A stretch of 64,000 bases of DNA, from assembly GCA_013423325.1 (NCBI GenBank), contig BLJB01000012.1, positions 62,001-126,000 of the forward strand. The letters are read 5' to 3'. Source of the stretch: Usnea hakonensis (Eukaryota; Ascomycota; Lecanoromycetes; Lecanorales; Parmeliaceae). The translations under genes were made by a program, and so were the position numbers. The notes beneath the pieces are model-generated. The model had not been told where the DNA came from and made no database searches. It saw nothing but the letters and a program-made list of their open reading frames with translations. This document shows positions 11,860 to 22,357 of this stretch, piece after piece. Positions within the stretch are counted from its first letter, which is position 1; every line of letters begins with the position of its first letter.

Positions 11860-14658
11860 TCACCCAGTTTCCGTCAACTCGGCCTCCTCCAACTCTTTGA
11901 CATACCTTACAAAGGTCTTCTTATGCACCAACCCTGCATAGTGCCCGTCCTTCAACACACAAATATACCTCAACCCCAGTTTGACAAAACATTGAAAAAC
12001 AAGGTCCATCGGCGAATGGATATCCAACGTCACGGGCGCCGGATCGATGTATGGCGTAAAATCCGTACGGTCCGGTTCCCGCTCTTCTGCTCCCTCTTCC
12101 TCGCCGGTTTCATGCCATGCCACGGTCGCGGCCATCAGGCATAAAGTCTGCTCTTCATCGTCAAGTTTATCGAGCGCGAATTGGAGGTCCGGGGCAGGTA
12201 TGAGGCCCACCAGGACACCATGACGGACAATGGGGAGACAGCCGTCGATCTCGCCCGCGTTGTGAAGCAGTTCGACTTTGCGACGCAGACCTTGCGCGGA
12301 GACCAGGGGGGAGTTGGAAATGTCGATCATGCGATGGGAGCGAACTTTTGGGGTAATGTCTCCAAGCTCCGAGGTGAAAATAGGCCGGACTTTGTTGTCA
12401 AGCAATGGGTAAGAGTTCATGTCCGTAAGTAGGTCATAGATGCTGAGAGGTTCAAGGGCATCAGCGGTCCATTTGGCTACTAAGACCGAGAGAGAGAAAG
12501 GGAGCACATGGTCAAGGCTCCCCGTGAGCTCGAAGAGAATGACCGCGAGGGTGATGGATAATCTCGTCACACCGCACATGGTTGCACCTGCGGCAACCAA
12601 TGCGTAGACGCCTGGAGTGACGCACCCTTCCAGGCCTCCGTCTTTCGGGCAGCTACCGAAAAGTTCGAGATCTGGGTTCATCAGGACAAGGTATTGGACG
12701 AGGTGGCCAACAATACGTCCCATTAATCCGCCTAGAACCATACTTGGCACATAAATACCCCCAGGAACTTTGATGCCAAAGGTAATTACGGTCAGGATAC
12801 TCTTGATGACGAAGGCAATGCAAAGGTACCCAACAATGCTGAGGATCTCGCTTTCATACTGAGGGCACAGGCCAGATGCATTGTCCTCGCAAGGGCTGGC
12901 CAATTCGAAGAGAAGTTCTGTGACTGCGAGTTTGGCGTAACGATTCCAAAAGCCGGCTAAACCGGTGACCAAGGCCACAAGTACAACTTCCAGGACCGGC
13001 CAGCGTTTAATGGTTGGGATGCGTCGAAAGGTACGAGCCCAGATTCTACTTGCTTTGATGAACAATGCCCCGAGTGCACCACCTAGCATACCAAGAAGTA
13101 TAAAGGCAAACATCTCAAAAAACCTCCAGTCTGTGGTGTAGCGAACCTGAAAGATGACTATCTTCCCAGTCCCGTAAGGATTGAGAAATTTGAGCGAAAG
13201 AGCTGCGACGATGCAGCAAAAGAAGGTTCTGAATAATGTCTTGGGCGGAAAGTAGTAGCTGACCTCCTCAAGACTGAACAGAACGCCGCCAAGAGGGGCC
13301 CCAAAGGCGACCCCGACACCACTGGCTGCACTGGCGCTAAGAATCTCTCGCCGCTTGCCGTCATTATGGTTATATTTCGAGAACAACCTGCAAGCAATGT
13401 TTCCTACACAGGTTGCGATATGAACATAAGGACCTTCCTTGCCGACACTAAGGCCAGACGCGACACTGAGGACGAGTGCAAAGGTTTTGACGACAAGCGT
13501 TCGAAGACCAAGATAGCCGTGCACGACGAAGCCACTAAGAATGACTTTCACTTCTGCAACACCGCTTCCTGCGGCAGGGTAATAGACCATGGTACCAGGC
13601 TTCTCATTGATAGCATCGGATTGAGTGGGATCCAAGTTGGCTTTCTGGCTTATATCATCCGACTCACCACGGTGCTTCTGCTTATCGGCACCCAAGTTTT
13701 CATCGAGAGTGGAGAGCGAAAAGGCAGATGGTATCTCCGTCTTGGTAAGTAAGGTCAGGAAGCAGGCACCGACAGAGAAGACCACCACAAAGAAAACGTA
13801 GGCAAGGAAATCGATCCATTTTCTGTCGATACCGGTGGTCCCCATTCGTTCGCCCCAAGTTTGCCATGAGGGACAGTTCGTCTGCCAATCACAACACTTG
13901 CTCTTGCTTAAGTACCAGCCCGTTTTGCAATAGCCCTCTTTGTAATCGAAAATAGAAGTCTCTGCTATGTTGACAAAAAACGCTACACACGCGGTTATAC
14001 AACCGATTAGAGCCACAAGTAACCAGCCTTGGGCCCCGTCAAACCATGCGAATATGCGTCCGCGTAGGTCCTTCCGTGCTCGAAGATCACGTACTCGGAA
14101 GGCATCCGCGATGCTGTCATGCACCCAGTCGGTTGATGTAAATTGATCGTACCATACTCGCTCGTCCATGAATATCGAGGCCTTGGACTCGCCCATGCCA
14201 GCTTCCGAAAACCTTCGGCCCGACCCAAGTGTGCTTGCTAGTCGGAAACCCCATGAGCTGGCTCTGCTATGATGCTTGGGCATTCGAAGGCTGCCTTGAC
14301 TCGACCGTCTTGAGAAGCGCGGCTGCCCCGTGTTTGGCGCCGTATAACTCCTCGTATACCCATCCCCGAAAGCCAGCAGGCTCGAGTGTTCATCATACGA
14401 GCGTTGCTTAGTAGGCATGCGTCTTCGGAGGTCCAATTCGGACGTTCGAGCAGAATGGAGACGGCGCTCGGCTGTAGGCGAAATCGGTGTCACATATCCA
14501 GCTTCCTGAGATATGATATGATCGTCCTCCTCGTCATCTTCGTCGATACTTTGGGAGGAAGTGTGAGAGGACTCGGAGCGAGGCATGGCGTACGGCGGAG
14601 GAATGCGAATGGGAGCGAAGCGTCGAGGGAAGTTTCTACCGGGTCGATCGTCAGTCAT
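11860..14658 (-). CDS. CLC-type chloride channel/transporter
   Basis: Single exon, 932 residues from the ATG at 14658; an ATG six codons upstream (14676) is also in frame. After a ~190-residue serine-rich cytosolic tail come the CLC membrane domain and two CBS domains. Visible filter signatures: AAGSGVAEVK (GSGxPE-like, with Ala for Pro), VGKEGPYVHIA with the gating Glu, FGAPLGGVLFSLEEVSYYF with the proton Glu, and KVPGGIYVPSMVLGG (GxFxP region with Tyr). A Cys-rich extracytosolic loop (CKTGWYLSKSKCCDWQTNC) follows the first helix. The glutamates suggest a Cl-/H+ exchanger of the ClC-3/4/5 and Gef1 group in endosome, vacuole or Golgi membranes. The CBS pair occupies roughly the last 160 residues. 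Confidence 0.93.
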   Translation of the reverse strand: MTDDRPGRNFPRRFAPIRIPPPYAMPRSESSHTSSQSIDEDDEEDDHIISQEAGYVTPISPTAERRLHSARTSELDLRRRMPTKQRSYDEHSSLLAFGDGYTRSYTAPNTGQPRFSRRSSQGSLRMPKHHSRASSWGFRLASTLGSGRRFSEAGMGESKASIFMDERVWYDQFTSTDWVHDSIADAFRVRDLRARKDLRGRIFAWFDGAQGWLLVALIGCITACVAFFVNIAETSIFDYKEGYCKTGWYLSKSKCCDWQTNCPSWQTWGERMGTTGIDRKWIDFLAYVFFVVVFSVGACFLTLLTKTEIPSAFSLSTLDENLGADKQKHRGESDDISQKANLDPTQSDAINEKPGTMVYYPAAGSGVAEVKVILSGFVVHGYLGLRTLVVKTFALVLSVASGLSVGKEGPYVHIATCVGNIACRLFSKYNHNDGKRREILSASAASGVGVAFGAPLGGVLFSLEEVSYYFPPKTLFRTFFCCIVAALSLKFLNPYGTGKIVIFQVRYTTDWRFFEMFAFILLGMLGGALGALFIKASRIWARTFRRIPTIKRWPVLEVVLVALVTGLAGFWNRYAKLAVTELLFELASPCEDNASGLCPQYESEILSIVGYLCIAFVIKSILTVITFGIKVPGGIYVPSMVLGGLMGRIVGHLVQYLVLMNPDLELFGSCPKDGGLEGCVTPGVYALVAAGATMCGVTRLSITLAVILFELTGSLDHVLPFSLSVLVAKWTADALEPLSIYDLLTDMNSYPLLDNKVRPIFTSELGDITPKVRSHRMIDISNSPLVSAQGLRRKVELLHNAGEIDGCLPIVRHGVLVGLIPAPDLQFALDKLDDEEQTLCLMAATVAWHETGEEEGAEEREPDRTDFTPYIDPAPVTLDIHSPMDLVFQCFVKLGLRYICVLKDGHYAGLVHKKTFVRYVKELEEAELTETG

Positions 14659-15410
14659 CGTTGGTTGAGTGATCATGTGGTACAGTGCAGAAGAAGGCGA
14701 AATTACGTGCAGCTTGCATCAGCAGAGCATGCAAGCACGGGGTTTAGGCAAGTGCGTATGTCTTACTTCGCATGGTCAGGATGGCATTTCGCTTTATGAG
14801 CCGCCCAAAGCGTCCATGCAGCGGGCTGAGCGTGAGAGGTTTCAGAAAGTCGCAAATCCTTTGCGCTGTTTCGATATGTAAGAGAGCCAACGAAGGAATG
14901 ACAAGCTCGGACACGAATAGGCACAAGGCGTGGAAACGGAGACGAAACAGAAGGCTGTGCAGTTTCACAAGAGGTTGGGGATCATGAGTCGAATCATGTG
15001 TCACGTATCCTGTATCATGACTTCATCAACATGGACAACAAAGATAAAAGAACTTAAAAATAACAGAAGAGAGAGGAGTAGAGGAAGAACAATGTTTGGA
15101 CAGATGGCCGGAAATAGAAGAGTGTGTCTCGTGCATTATGTCGAGCGCCAAGCTTTCCGTTCGCAGCCTGCCCCGCTTAATTAAATACGGTTGCTTCCGA
15201 CTTCGCACTTATTTATAACGACTAAAGTAAGGTAAGTCATGCTCATCCGAACTTTATTTTTTTTAAGTCTAGGTTAAGTAGGTCTAGGCCCTAATGCCTA
15301 TCGATACACTCACCTGGAGTTCACTCTGACATGTACGTCGATATAAAAATCTTTTAAACAACAAGAGGATAACATTATTTGTGGCGAACGGAACTCCCCC
15401 AGATACCAAA

Positions 15411-15890
15411 ATGCATTCGACCGACTTCTTCAAATTCCGATGTCCAGTTGTTTCTTTTTGGCACAGTCCTGAAGTACAACTATAATCTGAGTCTAAAAGC
15501 CGGCTGGGATATTGTTAAGGATTTCGATGTAAGTAATCACATACTTCTCTAGAAATCACAAATCGAGATTCTAATCATCCTAGGCAGACACCGTCTGGCC
15601 CTACATCAGATCCCTCGGAACCCTTCCCACTGTGGCAAACGCCAGCACAGCTGTGTTTGAGGGTGTTTAGACTCACAAACTTGAAGTCACCAAACTATTC
15701 ACGATCGCCACCGCATCTTACGGAGCTATCTCGGGATTCCTATTTATCCTCAGCTCGTCACAAACATACAGCAACTCCAAATACATCCCTAACTTCCTCA
15801 AGGTTAAGCCTAAACCGCCAGGTAGAGATGTGTGGTGGTGGCCCAGTACAAAAGCAGGAAACGAATCAGATGGAGGCATCAGGTCTTAGA
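15411..15890 (+). pseudogene. Relic of a spliced gene, family not recognised
   Basis: A continuous frame reads through QLFLFGTVLKYNYNLSL up to 15528. It then resumes after a convincing intron (15529-15583: GTAAGT donor, CTAAT branch, CTAG acceptor) with ADTVWPYIRSLGTLPTVANAS. The frame is interrupted by TAG at 15668-15670. Beyond it the same frame stays open and includes a hydrophobic helix, FTIATASYGAISGFLFILS. An ATG at 15411 opens a short frame that would need a one-base shift to join. This looks like a decaying gene rather than random sequence, but the family is unknown to me. Confidence 0.3.
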
Positions 15891-15925
15891 AATAGGCGTG
15901 CATTGAGACAGGACATAGAGTAAGA

Positions 15926-16171
15926 ATGAAAGTGTACGGAGAATTCATGTTCTTGCTGGCGACTACTGCTCACACATTTGCATGTATTCACTGCGGACAG
16001 CCTCATAACGACATCGAAACTAGTGGGAGTAAGGCGAAATGGTCGGCTGCTGCTATCTTTGAAGTAAAAGATGGAAAATTACATAGCTTCACTAAGGAGT
16101 GGGACCAATTGAATGTGTGGAAACAATGTAGCCTATTCAGCGAGCGTCTGCAGTTCCGGGCCCCGTTCTGA
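15926..16171 (+). CDS. Possible small secreted protein
   Basis: An 81-codon frame starts MKVYGEFMFLLATTAHTFAC, which resembles a signal peptide, followed by a short hydrophilic region with three further Cys. After its TGA the same frame stays open for about 42 more codons (to ~16297), so a missed intron near the end is possible. A 31-nt stretch (15954-15984) recurs with two mismatches at 20052-20082, just past the stop of the glycine-rich gene. No family recognised; this could be chance. Confidence 0.3.
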   Translation: MKVYGEFMFLLATTAHTFACIHCGQPHNDIETSGSKAKWSAAAIFEVKDGKLHSFTKEWDQLNVWKQCSLFSERLQFRAPF

Positions 16172-16943
16172 GTTGCAAGAGTGTTTTGGGAATATCCTCT
16201 GGAGCGCGATTGCTCTGAAATTTCTGCCTCTTTGCTTAGAGCTTCACCTTGGAACATAAATGCTGACCACCAGAAATGTATAGATGAAAGGAGATGATTA
16301 TGTGTGAGATAAAATGAGCATTGGTCTCCATGGAAGGCAATCGAGAATACTGATAAAGCACACTCTTTTCACAGTGTGGCAAAGCCCATATGGGACTGTA
16401 AACAGTATCTATCTAACAGTACACCTTGGAGAAGAAGGTACCGCTAGCGAAAAAAGACTGCATTTTTTTTATTGTAGGCACCGCTAAATGATCAATATAC
16501 TGGTAGAGGTATTGAGAGCATTGACGATAAGTGGGTGCCGTTGTGACAATCATGGCAATGACTTAGGAAAATCTGTAACCAAACAACTGACTTGAGCGAA
16601 CAATACTGCCAGTATCCCCTACCATTTGTGGTTGTATCGGAAGATTGAACTCGCTCTTTCTTTACCTGCCACCAGCTGGCCCAGAGCAATCACTCTCGAT
16701 TCACACCTCTTCGAACAGCTTGATGCCAGTCCAGAGTCGCTCTCGTGGGAGCTCTGAGGTAGCTGTTCTAATTGAATCTGGTCGGGACATTCAGAACTCC
16801 AGAAATGCGATTGCCAATCGAAGTCACAGCGAGACCCTCCGTAGGGCTGAAAAAAGCTTGGCATAACCGTAACCAACGTGTCCGAGGGTCTCGCGTGTTC
16901 CCTTCACATTGACAAAAGGTATCTACCTTAAGAAGATCTCGCA
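16172..16943. other. Intergenic region
   Basis: No supported gene. It contains an AT-rich stretch with a run of T at about 16464-16471. Confidence 0.4.
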
Positions 16944-18069
16944 ATGACGACCGGTAAGTGAAGGCAATGGCCAAAGTTGAGACACATTGCTCACAGTGTA
17001 ACAGCCCATAGGCCTACATTCGATCCTGTAAGCTCTATATGTCCAATTCTTATGGACCACGCTGAACGAAACAGGCCCGCGGGAAAGACGCCCAGCGAGG
17101 AGTAGCATATCACCAGCGACTCCTGCCAGCATATACTCAGCTCAAAACTCGGTTTGCTTACTGTGTGGATTTTTACAGAATATAACTAAGTGCAAAATCA
17201 GACAGCCTGGACAAGGCGGAGATGCCGATCCTCAGGTATCAGACCTCAGAGCACAGCTCTTGGAAGCTGAAGCCGCACATTTCTCAAAGATGAATCCAGC
17301 AGCTGCCAAGACTGCGGACTCAAGCATAGCCAGTAAGCGTCGAGTAGAGGAAGGACCTGGGCTGAGTGGAGAAGAAGAAAACCTGGAAGCAAAGAGACTC
17401 CGTATACTAGAAGAAACGAGAGATGTCGATGCAGACTCGGATGATCCTAAGAGCGGTGATAGTGGCGAAGAAGATAGGTATGTAATCCAAAATTCGGATC
17501 TGGGAGATCTGCTAATCTAAGGATCTCGACAGTGACGATGAAGAGGACGAGACGGCCGAGCTGCTTCGGGAACTTGAGAAAATCAAAAGGGAAAGGGCTG
17601 AACAGAAAGAGAAAGAGGTAAGTGTGGAGGAGGATTTTAGGCTTTCCCGTGTGAATCGCTGAGCTCTACCACGTAGGAGCGCGAGAAAGCAGAAGCCGAG
17701 CAAGAGAAACAAGAGAATGACATTGCTCTCGGCAACCCCCTGCTGATGCCAACGAAAGACACCCAGACCAAGCGAAGGTTTGTTTCTCGCCTATGAGCAC
17801 ACGACTATTGTAACTTACATGAATCTAGATGGGACGATGATGTGGTATTCAGGAACCAGGCAAGGGGTACCGAGAATAAAGGCAAGAAGGAATTTGTCAA
17901 CGTGGGTAATCAGGTTTCTTATGCCGGCAGCCTAAGCTAAATGTGTCAACAGGATTTACTGCGATCGGACTTTCACAAACGATTCATGGTCAGTGGTCGC
18001 CAAGAGGCGGTCAAGTCAATGTCCTGCGAACCTAGGCTGACAATTCTATAGAGCAAGTACGTTCGATAG
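16944..18069 (+). CDS. CWC15: Spliceosome component CWC15 (Cwf15)
   Basis: Nine exons: 16944-16953, 17005-17027, 17075-17151, 17202-17477, 17533-17617, 17677-17777, 17829-17901, 17953-17988, 18052-18069. Together they give 232 residues. The protein begins MTTAHRPTFDPARGK and ends DLLRSDFHKRFMSKYVR, both invariant in Cwc15, a subunit of the Prp19-associated (NTC) complex of the active spliceosome. The middle is acidic and coiled-coil-like (EEDRSDDEEDETAELL and a long KxE-rich helix). The tail contains KRRWDDDVVFRNQ. Exon 1 has only 10 nt and the last exon 18 nt including the stop, so automated finders would probably miss both ends. All phases match. Confidence 0.95.
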
Positions 18070-19230
18070 AGGATATGGATCTACCTGGAGAGCACGGGAA
18101 GCAATTACCTTTGCTGCTCGCTGGGAAGAATTGCGAAGGCCACGACTCAACGTACATTCACACCTCACTCGCACACCCATGTGCTAAGCATTGAAAGGTT
18201 TCACTGCGGCCACGGCTGTGGGAAGGTCCGCATTCCAAGGCCAAGTGGTTGCTTGCACCTGCATGCGGCCGCTCATTACTTCGAGCCATTGATGCGGCAG
18301 CCGATCGCTGTGCGGATTATCCGCCCATTTGATCGAGTAGGCAGTCAAGTTGAATCTCTCAGGATCGAGTGATTGTGCATAGCCTAGTGGCAACGGCTGT
18401 ACAGTGCCTCAGCCGCTGAATTAAGTCGCGATAATCAAGGAGCACAAGGAATTCGAGCAGCGCGGCAACAAAGCGCAATATCCCTCATGCTCCTATAATC
18501 TTCGGATACTCGAGGTTGAATCAGGCCGCGAAACGTGAAGGATACACCTTGCTCATTGGTTCTGCTTGCTCCATGGACAAGCTTGAATGGCGAGTAAAGC
18601 CGGTGTAGTGGCGTAGGCTTGCGGTGATCCGCCTGGACTTTCCTAGTTACTGCGGAGTATATGCTTGCCGCCACAATGCTAATTGCCAAGTTTCTGAGAC
18701 CCGTTTCTTGCATGAAGCTCCCGGCTGAGAAGTGATTTGCATACCTCGGATCAAGTCAGCAACTCAAGGGCAAAGATGGGCGTCATTTTGCAGCGATCTT
18801 ATCGAGATCGGTAAGTGCGTAGTGCGGGGTTCTTTTTATTTTGTTGGAGACCAGGTTTCAAGGACAGACTTGCGATGCATTCCGTTGTCATTGGACATTA
18901 TTGACATATCCCATTTTCAATTGCGGGCGACTTCCCATTCCAAGGAATCTGCAGTGTGGGAAGTGGGGGGGTTGGGCTGCGCCTCGCCAGAATTGTGCGT
19001 GGGGTCGTTACTTCCAATTTCCATTCATGCAAAACTTGCCCCGCGTTCCTGAATCTCAAACATGACCCCGCCTTCATAAAAGATACTTAAACAACCCTTC
19101 TCGCCCATTAATCAACCTTTTATTTCTTCACATTCCAACAACCTCAAATCATTCCAATTCCTCTTTCACAACTTCGATCAACCATACCCATCGAACCTCG
19201 ATACACACACAACGTCCCCACTCAATCAAC
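18070..19230. other. Intergenic region and promoter of the glycine-rich gene
   Basis: No gene supported. The last ~150 bp before 19231 are strongly pyrimidine- and CA-rich (ACATTCCAACAACCTC and similar), typical of highly expressed fungal genes with unstructured 5' leaders. Confidence 0.45.
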
Positions 19231-20010
19231 ATGTCTGGATACGGTAATTCCGTAAGTCATCACCTCTCCCTTCCCAACCAGCTCACTAATTGCTCTTCAT
19301 CGTGACAGGGCGGAAACTACGGAGTAAGTCCACCACTTTGCAGCTCTGATTATGTTGAATGAGACACTAACGCGTCTACATAGGGTGGTGGTGATAGCGG
19401 CATGAGTGGTGGTGACTCTGGCTCCGGAGGCTACGGTGGTCGTCAATCTGGGGGTATGGGCGGTGACTCAGGCTCTGGAGGCTATGGTGGTGGCCAATCT
19501 GGTGGCATGGGCGGTGACTCTGGCTCCGGAGGCTACGGAGGTGGCCAATCTGGCGGCATGGGCGGTGACTCGGGCTCTGGAGGCTATGGTGGTGGTCAGT
19601 CTGGGGGTATGGGCGGTGACTCCGGATCAGGAGGCTATGGAGGTGGTCAATCTGGGGGTATGGGCGGTGACTCAGGCTCTGGAGGCTACGGAGGTGGTCA
19701 ATCTGGGGGTATGGGCGGTGACTCAGGCTCAGGCAGCTACGGAGGGGACAGCGGATCTGGCAACCAGTCTGGTTCAGGTGGGGGTACGTCAATGTTCAAT
19801 TACCTTACGTGCTACAAAGTGCTAACATGTTCCTACTTAGGATTCAAAGACAAGATAATGGGCATGGCTGAGAACAAGCTGGGTATGGGTGGAAACAAGA
19901 GCCACAACCAAGGTATGGGTGGTGACTCCGGCTCCGGAGGTTACGGTGGAGGTGACTCTGGCTCAGGCGGCTACGGTGGGGATAGCGGATCAGGTGGCAA
20001 CAACTACTAG
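19231..20010 (+). CDS. Glycine-rich tandem-repeat hydrophilic protein
   Basis: Four exons (19231-19251, 19309-19323, 19384-19783, 19841-20010) give 201 residues. It starts MSGYGNSGGNYGGGG. About six copies of a 17-residue unit GMGGDSGSGGYGGGQSG follow, then a short non-repeat segment (FKDKIMGMAENKLGMGG) and two final DSGSGGYGG units. There is no signal peptide or membrane segment. Composition is overwhelmingly Gly/Ser/Asp/Tyr, fitting a hydrophilin or DDR48-like stress protein, or alternatively a low-complexity protein prone to phase separation. Tyr recurs once per unit. Function is inference; expression is probably strong given the leader. Confidence 0.75.
19402..19745 (+). repeat. 51-bp tandem repeat inside the glycine-rich gene
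   Basis: About six near-identical 51-bp units encode the 17-residue repeat. They differ mainly at synonymous third positions, so the array is under protein-level constraint or recently homogenised. Copy number is likely to vary between strains. Confidence 0.85.
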
Positions 20011-20347
20011 AAAATTTATCGGATGGCATGGTCTGTACAAGAGGATGGTCATGCTGGCGACTAGTGCTCACAAATTTGCATGGTCCTCGAACCGGACATT
20101 AAGACCAAGATAGGCTACCCTCTAACATGGCATAAATAGCAATCAATTAGCCATTGAAAACGAATTCCTTCTCCCCGTATTCACATATGCCTCAGATTGT
20201 CATCTCAACAACTGGATCCGTTCTGCTAAATATGAATTCTATGTGATTTACCAAACTCGGTGTTTTGCTCAACTAGACGCCCTTCCGAGCATGGGCTCTA
20301 CCATTTCCCTCTCAACCTAAGCACCGCGACCCAAAAACCCTGACCCC

Positions 20348-21226
20348 ATGGATCCGAACCAGCGCACATCGGGCGCTCTCATCGGTATCTATATCCTCTC
20401 CACACACCCATACACACACACACACATGCAGACTTCCACTGACTCTACTCTACACCTTCTCGTCCAGCGCAAGTGATGGATGGCTAACCAGCAATTCCAG
20501 ACCGTGCCAGTGCAGACGTAGCGCAGCTCCTCCGCCGCTTCGAAAATATCCTGGCTTTTGAATCTGTGCGTATCACTCATTTGCCCTTTGTGTGTTTGTG
20601 TCTGGGGGGGGAGGGGGGGTTGGAGCAAGCTGGCAAAAGAAGTCTAGAGGGCATGGGGAGAGTGTTATAGTGGGGATATTGGGCTGATAGGGGTTGTGGG
20701 GGTTGTTAGGATGAGAAGGGAAATCGTAATGATACTGCCGTTGGGGTGTTTCAGATGGAGGTTGAGACGGCTGCGTTGGTGTGTATGGGACTTTTTTTCC
20801 CGTAATTATGCTGATTGGTTGCTGGATGGGATGCATAGGAGAGAGGATGGAGGAGGAGGGGGGCCCGGGTTCCTGCCCAGCTTTTTGTTTTCTGTGTCTA
20901 TGCTTTTCTACTTGCGTCTACGGTTTCATGTGCAGGCTTCTGATCAGCATTTCTGCATCTCTCTCCAGATACGCGCTGCGGAGGATCTCCTCTCCCTGAC
21001 GCGGATTCTTAAGGAAGCGTGGCTGTTTGGGAAGTTGCAGACGGTGGGGGCCAGCGAGGCGGAGACGAGAGCCGAAGCTGCGGCGGTGAATGTGGCGGCG
21101 GGATTGAGAAGGTTGCGGGTCCGTGGTGGTGGGGCGGAGGATGGAGGGGAGAATGGGGAGGCTAATGGGAGTAATGGAGAGGGTGGAGTGGAGAAGGGAG
21201 AGGATGGACGGGAGAGGGAGTCATAG
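20348..21226 (+). CDS. MED22: Mediator subunit MED22 (Srb6)
   Basis: Four exons (20348-20384, 20501-20565, 20710-20778, 20969-21226) give 142 residues. The conserved Med22 core is clear: DRASADVAQLLRRFENIL, NRNDTAVGVFQMEVETAAL, then IRAAEDLLSLTRILKEAWLFGKL. It is a small helical subunit of the Mediator head module that bridges activators and RNA polymerase II. The 23-codon third exon sits between long introns (144 and 190 nt), one of which contains a G-rich tract. The C-terminal ~60 residues are low-complexity Gly/Glu/Asn with no counterpart expected in yeast. Spacing to the DHFR gene downstream is 104 bp, same strand. Confidence 0.92.
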
Positions 21227-21330
21227 ATCGTATTTCATTTGATATGAGAATGTTCAAAGTAATCTAGCAATTACTTACCTACACTACTTTCTACCACTCT
21301 ACTACCTTCCCAACCACTCACTACCTTACC

Positions 21331-22146
21331 ATGTCCCCCTCTCCCACCTCCACCTCCACCTCCACATCTCCACCCATGCCCCTCCTCCCCCCACTAACCC
21401 TCATCGTCGCCACATCCCCAACCCTCGGCATCGGTCTCCGCGGCACCCTCCCCTGGCCCCCCATAAAATCCGACCTCGCCTTCTTCGCCCGCGTCACCAA
21501 ACGTCCCCCCACCTCGTCCCCTCCCCCACCTCCACCCCCACACCCTCCCACAAACCCCTCCTCTCATCCAGAACCCGGCTCGACGACGTCAACGATACAC
21601 ACAGAGAAGAAACAGCAAACCTACAATGCAGTCATCATGGGCCGCAAGACGTGGCAGTCTTTACCGCCCAAAGCGCGCCCGTTGAAGGGGAGACTTAATG
21701 TCGTTGTGTCGAGGGATGCAAAAGCGTTGGGATTGGCGGGTGAGGAGGATGGGGTTGTTGGGGTTGGGGGGGTGGAGGAGGGGTTAAGGTTGTTGGGGAC
21801 GAGGGGGGGGAGTGAGTTGGGTAGGGCGTTTGTGATTGGAGGCGCGGAGATTTATAGAGCGGCGTTGGGGATGGAGTGTTGTGAGAGGATACTGTGGACG
21901 AGGGTTAGGGGGGGTTGGGAGTGTGATGTGTGGTTTCCGGAGGGGGTGCTGTCTGAGGGGGAGGGGGAGGGTGTGGGTGGTGGAGGGTGGGTGAGGAGGT
22001 CGAGGGAGGAGATGGAGAGGTGGGTTGGGGAGGAGGGGGTTGGGGGGTGGAAGAGGGAGGTGGAGGTCGAGTTTGAGGTCTGTATGCTTGAGAGGGAGAG
22101 GGGGGGAGGGGTTAGTGGTGAGTTGGGGTTGGGGAGGGGGGGATGA
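21331..22146 (+). CDS. DFR1: Dihydrofolate reductase
   Basis: Single exon, 271 residues; the second in-frame ATG (21376, MPLLPPLTLIVA) may be the real start. It catalyses NADPH-dependent reduction of dihydrofolate to tetrahydrofolate for thymidylate and purine synthesis. Landmarks: LIVATSPTLGIGLRGTLPWP with the substrate-loop Trp-Pro, SDLAFFARVTK (the fungal equivalent of the helix bearing the catalytic acid, here Asp), NAVIMGRKTWQSLPPKARPL, LNVVVSR, and AFVIGGAEIYRAAL. A proline-rich insert (~30 residues, including a run of seven Pro) sits between the first helix and the NADPH-binding strand. The 3' half is extremely G-rich and encodes Gly/Glu low complexity. Longer than bacterial DHFR but plausible for fungi. 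Confidence 0.93.
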   Translation: MSPSPTSTSTSTSPPMPLLPPLTLIVATSPTLGIGLRGTLPWPPIKSDLAFFARVTKRPPTSSPPPPPPPHPPTNPSSHPEPGSTTSTIHTEKKQQTYNAVIMGRKTWQSLPPKARPLKGRLNVVVSRDAKALGLAGEEDGVVGVGGVEEGLRLLGTRGGSELGRAFVIGGAEIYRAALGMECCERILWTRVRGGWECDVWFPEGVLSEGEGEGVGGGGWVRRSREEMERWVGEEGVGGWKREVEVEFEVCMLERERGGGVSGELGLGRGG

Positions 22147-22357
22147 TTATAAGATTGGGGGGATATCTTGGGGTTTGTGGGGCGGTTTGGTCTTATGATA
22201 CAGTAGATGGTTGTGAGGGAGGCGGAAGCTTTATACAAGACCGTATAATTATAAAGATGAAACAGTATATATGCAGTAATGGTCTGGTACAAGATAGACA
22301 TTGAACAGTGACCAGAAGCCACACCCCTTCAGGTCTTAAAAGGCCCACATTCAAGAG

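Noticed and set aside
19376..19825. Long open frames overlapping the glycine-rich repeats in other frames and strand
   Set aside because: A 51-bp repeat keeps all frames free of stops by periodicity; only one frame agrees with the flanking introns.
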